Shown here: positions 26,975 to 34,642 of the stretch, piece by piece | Position numbering within the stretch: the stretch's first letter is position 1 | How the letters are laid out: each line of letters begins with the position of its first letter | DNA from: an uncultured Verrucomicrobiales bacterium | GTDB taxonomy: Bacteria > Verrucomicrobiota > Verrucomicrobiia > Limisphaerales > JAYPXF01 | Reading direction: 5' to 3' | Assembly (NCBI GenBank): GCA_937893495.1 | Contig: CALBIE010000333.1 | Span: forward strand, 1 to 34,642 | DNA length: 34,642 bases | Program-made: the position numbers and the translations under genes | The notes under the pieces: generated by a model | Database searches by the model: none | What the model was told of the DNA's origin: nothing | The model's input: only the letters and a program-made list of their open reading frames with translations

Positions 26975-27406
26975 ATGCGATTATCCACCCCTGTTATCCT
27001 ACTCCGCCTCATTACCGCACTGCTTCTCGCCGTGCTGGGAGAGTTCTGCGTGTTCGGGTTTCTTGCCAGTCTAGAGCCCGGCAATCATCTTCCTTGGCAG
27101 ATCGGGTATAGCCTTCTTGGCCTGGGCTTCTTTACCGGTGCCTTTTGGCTTGGGTTCGGCGCTTTCGAACTGCAGCGAGCGGGCTGGACCGGGGCGATCG
27201 TCGGACTCTGCCTGGGAGGCTTCGTCGCTTTCCACCTTGGGCTTCTACTCTTTATGGTCGGTCCGAGAGGAGATGTCACCCGCCCATTGTGGGGCGTAAG
27301 CTACGGGTTACTGTTTGCACCTATTGGAGCAGCGATAGGCGGCGCTTCAGGGGCTTGGATTCGTGTAAGGTGTCGCAACCGGGACGCACGTGGGACCGAA
27401 AAGTAG
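26975..27406 (+). CDS. Hypothetical small integral membrane protein
   Basis: 143 aa; about four hydrophobic segments (VILLRLITALLLAVLGEFCVFGFLA; IGYSLLGLGFFTGAFWLGFGAF; AIVGLCLGGFVAFHLGLLLFMVG; GLLFAPIGAAIGGASGAWI). Confidence 0.7.
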   Translation: MRLSTPVILLRLITALLLAVLGEFCVFGFLASLEPGNHLPWQIGYSLLGLGFFTGAFWLGFGAFELQRAGWTGAIVGLCLGGFVAFHLGLLLFMVGPRGDVTRPLWGVSYGLLFAPIGAAIGGASGAWIRVRCRNRDARGTEK

Positions 27407-27442
27407 CACGCAATACATCGCCGAAATAACATTAGGCTGAAT

Positions 27443-27955
27443 ATGAAAAACGACGACCAAAAGGACGACCCAATTGGCTCTACAAGAAAGATACATCGGA
27501 CGCTTGCGTACTGGGCAATTGTGGTCTTGCGAGGCCTGAGTCTGTTCGTTGCTGTAGCCTCCGGCATTCTTGTTCTTGCTTATATTGCAGCTGGAGACGT
27601 TGAGTTCTGGCCGCTTTTGTTATTTCTCATTTCCATCTGCCTCCTGTGTTTCTGGTTCGGTTTCCGAGGTCATATTGCTCGGGAAAGATTATTGATCCTG
27701 TTTGGCGCCGCATCAGGAATCGCATTAGGGTTTTTTGCATTTATCGGTGGAATTCTTTGGGCTGCGAACCAACACCCCGAATCAAATATTGCTCCTGTGA
27801 TGGCAATCCTTTTTGCAGGTCCCCTTGGATTTTCGGTTGGTGTGGTCTTGGGAATTCCTCTGGGTGTCTTGTTTCAGCACCGGAAGGATAGGCAACCGCC
27901 CAACCAGCCTGCGGAGGCAACGCAGCCCCGTTCCGAGGTTGAGAATGATCACTGA
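27443..27955 (+). CDS. Hypothetical small integral membrane protein
   Basis: 170 aa; several hydrophobic segments (LSLFVAVASGILVLAYIAAG; FWPLLLFLISICLLCFWFGF; ILFGAASGIALGFFAFIGGILWA; VMAILFAGPLGFSVGVVLGIPLGVLF). Confidence 0.7.
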   Translation: MKNDDQKDDPIGSTRKIHRTLAYWAIVVLRGLSLFVAVASGILVLAYIAAGDVEFWPLLLFLISICLLCFWFGFRGHIARERLLILFGAASGIALGFFAFIGGILWAANQHPESNIAPVMAILFAGPLGFSVGVVLGIPLGVLFQHRKDRQPPNQPAEATQPRSEVENDH

Positions 27956-27984
27956 CAACCTGAAAACAAGTCGAGCTTCGGAGT

Positions 27985-28026
27985 TCACGCCCAAGCTGCG
28001 TTCCTCGCTTTAGCGTTGGGCTGTGA
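27985..28026. repeat. attC-like imperfect hairpin ending in GTTGGGC
   Basis: TCAC-GCCCAA-GCT-GCG-(TTCCT)-CGC-[TTT]-AGC-[G]-TTGGGC-[T]-GTGA; all bulged bases lie on the 3' side; GTTGGGC at 28015-28021 fits GTTRRRY. Confidence 0.5.
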
Positions 28027-28087
28027 CAGAAATTGCAACATTCGGCGTCGCTGAACGGCAGCGTTCCGGTATGAAAAGAGAACTGTG

Positions 28088-28504
28088 ATGTGGAAAGCCT
28101 TTAAGATACTGGTGGCGATGGTGGCCAGTGAGGTCATTGTGCTTTTCGTGGCGATCTTCATGTTGATGGAATTTGAAGGGAAAACTCACGGCAACTCTAT
28201 CAAGGCAGCACTTTATCTGGGGGCTTACAGCCTTGCATTCATTGCCTTCCTCGCCCCCGGAATCATCGACTGGTATTTACGCAAGAGAGGAGTGAGCAAA
28301 CAGCGGCCGGTGTTTCGGTGGCTCTCCCACTTAACCTGTCCTTCATTGGTCGTCACCGCGATCGTCGTGGCCTTTCCAAGGCTGATAGGATCCGATGACA
28401 AACCCGCGCCTGCCCTTGCCATCGCGTTCCTGGGGCTGGCGGTTGTCTTTGGGATCAGCATTTACGCGGGCGGCTCCAAAAGCCGACCCGGCAAGCATCG
28501 CTAA
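28088..28504 (+). CDS. Hypothetical small integral membrane protein
   Basis: 138 aa from ATG 28088; hydrophobic segments ILVAMVASEVIVLFVAIFMLM; LYLGAYSLAFIAFLAPGIIDW; LVVTAIVVAFPRL; ALAIAFLGLAVVFGISIYAGG. Confidence 0.65.
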   Translation: MWKAFKILVAMVASEVIVLFVAIFMLMEFEGKTHGNSIKAALYLGAYSLAFIAFLAPGIIDWYLRKRGVSKQRPVFRWLSHLTCPSLVVTAIVVAFPRLIGSDDKPAPALAIAFLGLAVVFGISIYAGGSKSRPGKHR

Positions 28505-28546
28505 CTTGCTCTCACCGCAAAAGCATTTCTCTCCAAAACCAAAACA

Positions 28547-28573
28547 GAAACGGGTCCCGACAATTGATAATAT
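28547..28573. repeat. RAYT-associated repeat motif, copy 3 (inverted relative to copy 2)
   Basis: GAAACGGGTCCCGACAATTGATAATATA; reverse complement TATATTATCAATTGTCGGGACCCGTTTC. Confidence 0.75.
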
Positions 28574-28588
28574 ACCGATGATTTTCGA

Positions 28589-30145
28589 TTACTTCGCATT
28601 CTTGTTGAGCGATTCGGGCACGACGATTGCGGTGGGGAAGTCGCTGGCGTTGTCGCCGCTGCGGGTTCGCAAGCGTTTGTTCTGCGAACGGCCGGCGGGT
28701 TGGTTCATCGGGATTTCCATGCCGCCGAGGTCCGCCATCATGGTGTAGAGACGGTCTTCCATCTCCTGCACGAGTTTCGTGTATTGTGGATCGTTGATCA
28801 GGTTCTTCGATTCGGTCGGGTCGTCCTGGATGTTGTAGAATTCATCCGTGTCCCAGAGGCCGTAGTAGGTGATGTACTTGAACTTGTCGCCACGCAGCGA
28901 AAAGACGGTGGGCGATTGCGGGAAGTTCTTCTCCCAGTAATACACGTAGAGGAACCAGTCGCGCCACGGGACGTTTTTGCCCTGCGCAATCGGGATGAAG
29001 CTTTGACCGTCCATGTGCGGGGGCATCTGCACGCCCATGGCCTCCATCACGGTCGGGGCGATGTCGATGTTGGCCACGACCTTGTCCACGACGGTGCCGC
29101 CCTTGAAGAGTTGCGGGCACTGCATGAGCATGGGCACGCGGATGGAGGTTTCGTAGGCGACGCGTTTGTCGATGAGGCCGTGCTCGCCGAACATGAAGCC
29201 GTTGTCGCCCATGTAGATGACGAGCGTTTCATCGTAGATGCCCATCTTCTTGAGCTGCGCGATCACGCGGCCGACGGAGTCGTCCACGGAGCTGAGGGCT
29301 TCGCAGTAGCGTTTGTAGTATTTCTCGATGTCCAGTTCGCTGTGGTAGGGGAAATCCACGCCGTGCCAGGAATTGCGCTGGTCGCGCAGCCAGCGCGGAG
29401 ACGACAGATTGTAGGGCGTCGTGGACTCCGAGGCGGCTCGCTTGAACGGTTTGTGCTCGAACTTACCATCGTACTTCGGTTCCGGCGTGAAGTTGGCGTG
29501 CACCGCCTTGTGCGACAGGTAGAGGAAGAACGGTTTTTTCTTCGCGTCCTGTTTGGCCATCCAGTCCACGGCGTAATCGGTGAGTTCGCTGGTGATATAG
29601 CCCTTCTGCTTCACGCGTTTGCCATCGACGTTGAGGGTGTAATTCGGACCGGGCGGGTAGTAGTTGCCCTGCCCGCGAAAGCTGACCCAGTGATCGAAAC
29701 CGGGTTGCGGTTCATCGGATGCGCCGCCCATGTGCCATTTGCCGAAGAAGGCGGTGGCGTAGCCGGCCTTTTGCAGATACTGCGGAAAATACAGCGTGCC
29801 CGGCGGGATGGCGCGGTTGTTGTCGATGACCCGATGTCGGAAGGTGTAAAGCCCGGTCAGAATGGATGCCCGGCTCGGGGAACAAAGCGAGGTCGTCACG
29901 AATGCGTTTTTCAGGTGCACTCCGTTTTTCGCCATGGCGTCCATATGTGGCGTCTCGGCGAACTGGTGCCCCATGAAGCTCATTGCGTCGTAGCGATGAT
30001 CGTCGGCCAGGATGAAGACGACGTTGCGCGGTTTGGCTTGGCCGATTTTTTTGACGACCACTTCTTTCGGAACAGGAACGACCGCTGAGAGCGCCAGGGT
30101 CGAGGTCAAAAGGGCTGTCAGTATTGGTTTATCAATCATCATCAT
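28589..30145 (-). CDS. Secreted sulfatase (type I, formylglycine-dependent)
   Basis: 518 aa; RNVVFILADDHRYDAMSFMGHQFAETPHMDAMAKNGVHLKNAFVTTSLCSPSRASILTGLY (C-x-P-x-R), GKWHMGG, YMGDNGFMFGEHGLIDKR. Confidence 0.95.
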   Translation of the reverse strand: MMMIDKPILTALLTSTLALSAVVPVPKEVVVKKIGQAKPRNVVFILADDHRYDAMSFMGHQFAETPHMDAMAKNGVHLKNAFVTTSLCSPSRASILTGLYTFRHRVIDNNRAIPPGTLYFPQYLQKAGYATAFFGKWHMGGASDEPQPGFDHWVSFRGQGNYYPPGPNYTLNVDGKRVKQKGYITSELTDYAVDWMAKQDAKKKPFFLYLSHKAVHANFTPEPKYDGKFEHKPFKRAASESTTPYNLSSPRWLRDQRNSWHGVDFPYHSELDIEKYYKRYCEALSSVDDSVGRVIAQLKKMGIYDETLVIYMGDNGFMFGEHGLIDKRVAYETSIRVPMLMQCPQLFKGGTVVDKVVANIDIAPTVMEAMGVQMPPHMDGQSFIPIAQGKNVPWRDWFLYVYYWEKNFPQSPTVFSLRGDKFKYITYYGLWDTDEFYNIQDDPTESKNLINDPQYTKLVQEMEDRLYTMMADLGGMEIPMNQPAGRSQNKRLRTRSGDNASDFPTAIVVPESLNKNAK

Positions 30146-30301
30146 CAGTTCGGTTTAAAGTTTGTCGAGGTTACGAAACGGACCGGTTCGGGCAAGAATC
30201 AAAACCGGCCGGATTGCCTCGCAGCCGGGCGACCTTTCGGCGAATGAATCCGGCAGGCGCTCCGTCGAACTGCGCGATTCGATGTCGAATATTACAATTT
30301 C

Positions 30302-32692
30302 ATGATAGTGTCGCTGAAAGATATGGCTGAAAACTGGATCAATCCGATGGTGCTTGCGTCGTTGTTCGTCGTCGTGACGACTGCGCCTGTGGTTGGCGCC
30401 GGATCCGGTCTCGATTTCCGGCGGGATATTCAACCCGTGCTCACGGAGTATTGCTACGACTGCCATGCGGATGGCGCGAAGAAGGGCGATCTCGAGCTGG
30501 ACAAGCACAAGTCGCAGTCGGAACTCCTTGGCGATCACAAGACCTGGCTGGCCGTCTGGGAAAACCTTCGGGCGCAGATGATGCCGCCGGCCAAGAAGGC
30601 GCAACCCTCGGCTCGGCAACGAGAGAATCTGATGCGCTGGATCGAACGCGACATCTTCAAGGTTGATCCCGATCATCCTGATCCCGGTCGGGTCACGATT
30701 CGCCGGCTCAACCGGGTCGAGTACGGACATACCATCCGCGATCTGCTGGGCATTAATTTCGATGCCAATGACGAGTTTCCGGCGGATGACACCGGCTACG
30801 GCTTCGACACAATTGGCGACGTGCTGAGCATTTCTCCGCTCCTGATGGAAAAATACCTGAGCGTCGCCGAGCAGATTGTCGCCGTGGCCGTGCCGACGAC
30901 GGGGCCGCGCCCGCCCACCTACCGGATTGAAGGGCGAAAGTTTGATAACGCGAAGACACTGAAAGTCTCCGCCGAGTGGTTGCCATTTGAGAATCATCTT
31001 TTGGTCGAGCATCGCAGTAAGGTTCCGCACGCTGGCCGGTATCGCGTCCAGGTGGAATTTCGCATTGGGGGATCGATGGAGGCGTCGATTCACACTGCGA
31101 CACTCGCCGTTCGCGCCAACGGGAAAGAACTCGAACGCGAAAGCCTGGGTTGGGATAATCGAAAATCGATCATTCTGAGCACCGACGCGGACTTGAAGGC
31201 GGGTGATAACACGATCGGTCTGGAAATCATTCCGGGCAACATGCGTGACGCCGGAGAGAATCCCTTACGTCTCGCTGTGAAGGAAGTGTCTTTGCAGGGT
31301 CCGCTGGACGGCAAGCATCTCACCTATCCGAAACAGTATTTGCGCATTTTCCCGGATGGCCCGCCGCCCGATGACCTCGAAGGTCGAAAGGCCTACGCCC
31401 GTAACGTGTTGGGACGAATTGCCGGACGGGCCTTCCGCCGCCCGATTGATGAACCGACTCTGGCCCGCCTTGTCGATTTGGCCATCGCGGTGGATCAGCA
31501 ACCCGATGTCATGTTCGAAAAGGGAATCGGCCACGCCATCACGGCCATCCTCGCTTCGCCGCGTTTCCTTTTTCGCGCGGAGATCCAACCGGAACCGAAC
31601 AATCCCGGAAATGTGGTCAACGTTGATGAGTTCGCATTGGCGTCGCGCCTGTCCTATTTCCTCTGGAGTTCTCTGCCGGATGAGCAACTCCTCGAACTCG
31701 CCGGTAAAGGAGAACTCAGGAAAAATCTTCGTCCGCAGATCGACCGGATGCTGGCGGATGACAAATCCGGACGGTTTGTCGGCAACTTTGTCGGGCAATG
31801 GCTGCAAACCCGTGACGTGGAAACCGTCAACATCGACCCGCGCCGAATTCTGGGTACGCGCGACAGCAGCAAGGCTAATCGCGTCTTCAATCGCAATGTC
31901 CGGCGGGCGATGCGGGAGGAAACCGAGATGATGTTTGGTTATCTTGTCAGGGAGAACCGCAGCGCGCTCGAATTGCTGGATTCTGATTACACCTTTCTCA
32001 ATCGCGACCTCGCCGGATTCTACGGTATCGATGGAGTGAAAAATTCCCGCATGGAGAAAGTTCAACTACCCGCCGACAGTCATCGTGGCAGCCTGCTCAC
32101 GCATGCCAGTTTTCTGGTCGTCACTTCCAATCCAACCCGCACCTCGCCCGTCAAGCGCGGTTTGTTCATTCTTGAAAATCTACTCGGCACGCCACCACCG
32201 CCCGCCCCGCCGAATGTGCCCCAGCTCGAGGAAATCACCCGCAGCAATCGCGGCAAATTGACGATGCGCGAAGCCTTGGCGATGCACCGCGAGAAACCGC
32301 TTTGCGCCTCGTGTCACGAACGCTTTGATCCGCTGGGCCTTGCGCTGGAAAATTTCAACGCCCTGGGCCAGTGGCGCGATGAGGAAAACGGTCACCCGAT
32401 CCAAACGGATGGCCAGTTGATTACCGGCGAGAAGTTCAATAGCGCCAGGGAGTTGGGTCGGATTCTGGCGACTCAACGGCCGACGGACTTTTATCGCTGT
32501 CTCACGGAAAAACTGCTCACTTTCGCCATTGGCCGGGGAATGGAATATTACGATACGCCAACCATCGACCGCATTGTCGAGGGCATGAAAAACTCCAATG
32601 GAGAAATGCGCGGCCTGATTTACGCCGTCGTGGAAAGCACGCCATTTCAGAAGCGGCGCGGCGATGGCGACCGGCTGTTGGGAGTCCGTTGA
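30302..32692 (+). CDS. DUF1592-type secreted c-type cytochrome-like protein (DUF1587/1592/1588/1585 architecture)
   Basis: 796 aa; DIQPVLTEYCYDCHADGAKKGDLEL (CxxCH), RLNRVEYGHTIRDLLGINFDANDEFPADDTGYGFDTIGDVLSISPLLMEKYL, ASRLSYFLWSSLPDEQLLELA, KPLCASCHERFDPLGLALENFNALGQWR, LTFAIGRGMEYYD. Confidence 0.93.
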   Translation: MIVSLKDMAENWINPMVLASLFVVVTTAPVVGAGSGLDFRRDIQPVLTEYCYDCHADGAKKGDLELDKHKSQSELLGDHKTWLAVWENLRAQMMPPAKKAQPSARQRENLMRWIERDIFKVDPDHPDPGRVTIRRLNRVEYGHTIRDLLGINFDANDEFPADDTGYGFDTIGDVLSISPLLMEKYLSVAEQIVAVAVPTTGPRPPTYRIEGRKFDNAKTLKVSAEWLPFENHLLVEHRSKVPHAGRYRVQVEFRIGGSMEASIHTATLAVRANGKELERESLGWDNRKSIILSTDADLKAGDNTIGLEIIPGNMRDAGENPLRLAVKEVSLQGPLDGKHLTYPKQYLRIFPDGPPPDDLEGRKAYARNVLGRIAGRAFRRPIDEPTLARLVDLAIAVDQQPDVMFEKGIGHAITAILASPRFLFRAEIQPEPNNPGNVVNVDEFALASRLSYFLWSSLPDEQLLELAGKGELRKNLRPQIDRMLADDKSGRFVGNFVGQWLQTRDVETVNIDPRRILGTRDSSKANRVFNRNVRRAMREETEMMFGYLVRENRSALELLDSDYTFLNRDLAGFYGIDGVKNSRMEKVQLPADSHRGSLLTHASFLVVTSNPTRTSPVKRGLFILENLLGTPPPPAPPNVPQLEEITRSNRGKLTMREALAMHREKPLCASCHERFDPLGLALENFNALGQWRDEENGHPIQTDGQLITGEKFNSARELGRILATQRPTDFYRCLTEKLLTFAIGRGMEYYDTPTIDRIVEGMKNSNGEMRGLIYAVVESTPFQKRRGDGDRLLGVR

Positions 32693-32794
32693 GCTGGATT
32701 CAACCGTCCAAACAGCCTCGATTTGCGTCCCGGATTGAACTTTGCTGCAACTTGCAGACTGAATTAATCGTCTCTAAAGTATCTCTAACTCGAA

Positions 32795-34159
32795 GTGACT
32801 ATGAATAGCGCCACTGAAAATATTTTGAATCGCCGGAACTTTCTTCGCGGACTCGGTGCCTGTGTGGCGCTACCGGCGTTTGAATCCATTTCGACCGCGG
32901 CACCGACCGCAGCCAAGGCAGTCACGAAGACCGGTGCTCCGTTGCGCATGGCCTATCTTTACATTCCGAATGGCGTCAACGTGGAATGTTGGACACCAAA
33001 AGGCACGGGCAAGGATTACCAGTTGAACCGGACCATGGAGCCGCTGGCGCCTTTCAAGAATGATTTTCAAGTCTATTCCGGGCTGGAACAACATAATGGT
33101 TGGGCGGGTCCCGATGGTGCTGGCGATCATGCCCGTGCGAACGCCACCATTTTGACCGGTGTTCGCCCGCGAAAGACCGCTGGTGCGGACATCAAACTGG
33201 GCATCTCCGTTGATCAAGTCGCCGCGAACGCGGTTGGCAGCGAGACTCGATTCTCTTCATTGGAGCTCTCCACGGATGGTGCCCGCAAATCCGGTGGATG
33301 TGATTCCGGCTACTCCTGCGCCTATCAATTCAATCTCGCCTGGCGCAGTGAAACGACTCCGATGGCGCCCGAACACAATCCGCGCCTGGTGTTCGAAAGA
33401 TTGTTTGGGACCGGTAGTGGCGAAGAGCGTAAGCGTAACTATCAGGCTCGCGTGGCGCAAAAGCGTTCCATTCTCGATTTTGTCCTCGCCGATGCAAAGC
33501 AACTGCACGGTCAACTCGGACTCAACGATCAACAGAAACTTGACGAATACCTCACCGGTGTTCGTGAAATCGAACAGCGCATTGAGAAGGTCGAGCATTT
33601 TGGCGAGTTGCCGGACATCCAGATGAAAACTCCGGCGGGGATTCCTTCGAAATATCAGGACCATATCCGGCTAATGATCGATCTGATGGTGCTGGCGTTT
33701 CGGACCGACAGCACGCGTGTCTGCACCTTCTCACTCGCTCATGACGGCAGCAATCGTAATTTCCGCGAGGTGGGAGTCTCCGAGGGGCATCACACCTTGT
33801 CGCACCATCGCAACAACGAAGACTGGTTGCGTAAGATCGCCAAAATTGATCAATTTTATACTCAACAGTTTGCCTACTATCTGGAGCGCATGAGTTCCTT
33901 GAAGGACTCCGATGGAAAATCGCTTTTGGAAAACTCCATGACCGTTTATGCCAGCGGCCTGTCCGATGCCAATCGGCATTCGCACAACAAACTTCCTGTC
34001 ATTGTTGCCGGTCACGGCGGCGGCGAATTGACTCCCGGCCGTCATGTCGATCTCGGCCGTGACACCCCGATGACGAATCTTTACGTCACCATGCTCAACA
34101 AGATGGGCGTCAATGCGACGAGCTTCGGAGATTCCACCGGCGCATTGAAGGACGTCTGA
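32795..34159 (+). CDS. DUF1552 domain-containing secreted protein (Tat-like signal)
   Basis: 454 aa; LNRRNFLRGLGACVALPAFES; RMAYLYIPNGVNVECWTPKGTGKDYQLNRTMEPLAPFKNDFQVYSGLEQHNGWAGPDGAGDHARANATILTGVRPRKT; LSHHRNNEDWLRKIAKIDQFYTQQFAYYLERM. Confidence 0.93.
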   Translation: MTMNSATENILNRRNFLRGLGACVALPAFESISTAAPTAAKAVTKTGAPLRMAYLYIPNGVNVECWTPKGTGKDYQLNRTMEPLAPFKNDFQVYSGLEQHNGWAGPDGAGDHARANATILTGVRPRKTAGADIKLGISVDQVAANAVGSETRFSSLELSTDGARKSGGCDSGYSCAYQFNLAWRSETTPMAPEHNPRLVFERLFGTGSGEERKRNYQARVAQKRSILDFVLADAKQLHGQLGLNDQQKLDEYLTGVREIEQRIEKVEHFGELPDIQMKTPAGIPSKYQDHIRLMIDLMVLAFRTDSTRVCTFSLAHDGSNRNFREVGVSEGHHTLSHHRNNEDWLRKIAKIDQFYTQQFAYYLERMSSLKDSDGKSLLENSMTVYASGLSDANRHSHNKLPVIVAGHGGGELTPGRHVDLGRDTPMTNLYVTMLNKMGVNATSFGDSTGALKDV

Positions 34160-34252
34160 GTTCTGTTGTTCATCAACTCGCCCTGAGCACGACATTTATG
34201 CTGCGGCAGGGAAAGGCTTCAGGGCGCATCCCAGTTTATCGCACGCTCCCCG

Positions 34253-34337
34253 TGAACCAGGACGCCCCCTCACCCCATCCCTCTCCCCCGCAGGGGAGAG
34301 GGTGCCCGGAGGGCGGGTGAGGGGGCGTCCTGGTTCA
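34253..34337. repeat. Large nested palindrome (REP/BIME-like)
   Basis: Perfect 23 bp arms TGAACCAGGACGCCCCCTCACCC / GGGTGAGGGGGCGTCCTGGTTCA enclosing CCCTCTCCCC-CGCA-GGGGAGAGGG. Confidence 0.92.
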
Positions 34338-34576
34338 TCGGACCCAATCGCAACTCGTGGAATCTCTCGCCGCAAGGGACGAACGGGAAGGTGAATTGAG
34401 GACATGCTCCGTCGCCCGTTTCAATGCTTTGCATGAAACTGGGATGCGTCTGATGCGCCAACCGTCGGCATATGCGACTTGATCCGGCGCACGTTTAAAC
34501 CGACAACTGGGCCGTGTCGGTGGAACAGTTTTCAGTCATTCAATTCTTCCGGCCATCGTGAATTGCTCCTGATAAC

Positions 34577-34642
34577 GTGCATTTTGAGATCCCTAATTAC
34601 TTTCTCGCCGATCTCGGGCCCGAAGCCGAGTTTACCGAGACG
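34577..34642 (+). CDS. Possible 5' end of a gene truncated by the window edge
   Basis: GTG start gives MHFEIPNYFLADLGPEAEFTET, open to the end (22 codons). Function not assignable from this fragment. Confidence 0.4.
   Translation, partial: MHFEIPNYFLADLGPEAEFTET

Noticed and set aside
28700-30088. 462 aa plus-strand ORF
   Set aside because: Antisense to the clear sulfatase CDS; His/Val/Arg-rich composition typical of the antisense of high-GC coding DNA.
30155-32065. Minus-strand ORFs of 312 and 266 aa
   Set aside because: Antisense to the DUF1592 gene; no protein-family signal.
32751-32790. CTGCAACTTGCAG palindrome and TCTCTAA direct repeats upstream of the DUF1552 gene
   Set aside because: Short and compatible with chance; no second occurrence noticed in the window.
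1-34642. CRISPR arrays, tRNA or rRNA genes
   Set aside because: No regularly spaced direct repeats, tRNA cloverleaf/TTCRANY-type arms or rRNA-like stretches were recognised by eye; a tRNAscan/CRISPR scan would be decisive.

Overview
This 34.6 kb, GC-rich window looks like chromosomal DNA from the Verrucomicrobiota/Planctomycetota (PVC) lineage. That is an inference from the DUF1592/DUF1552 pair, the secreted sulfatase, PQQ-like and Gfo/Idh/MocA proteins, and the repeat-rich intergenic DNA. Housekeeping anchors are aroC (partial, minus, left edge), nnr, yacG, fabG-acpP-fabF and deoA. The strongest candidate for an under-described system is a compact plus-strand cluster: type III polyketide synthase, class I SAM methyltransferase and an EboD-type 3-dehydroquinate-synthase-like protein (1480-4475). 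An EboF-type phosphodiesterase/alkaline-phosphatase-superfamily protein lies about 7.5 kb away on the minus strand, and no EboA/B/C/E was recognised in the window. An accessory segment (about 22.1-28.6 kb) holds a frameshifted ISAs1 transposase remnant, a RAYT (REP-associated tyrosine transposase) with three copies of its GTCGGGACC-type flanking motif, and four orphan genes for small secreted or membrane proteins. One of these orphans is followed by an attC-like hairpin ending in GTTGGGC. Intergenic regions carry several families of palindromic, MITE-like repeats, including a 75 bp near-identical repeat about 12 kb apart and a 156 bp element with perfect 13 bp terminal inverted repeats. The acpP promoter region carries two AACCGGTT palindromes spaced exactly 42 bp apart. 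All calls come from reading the sequence and the ORF track; no database search was run.
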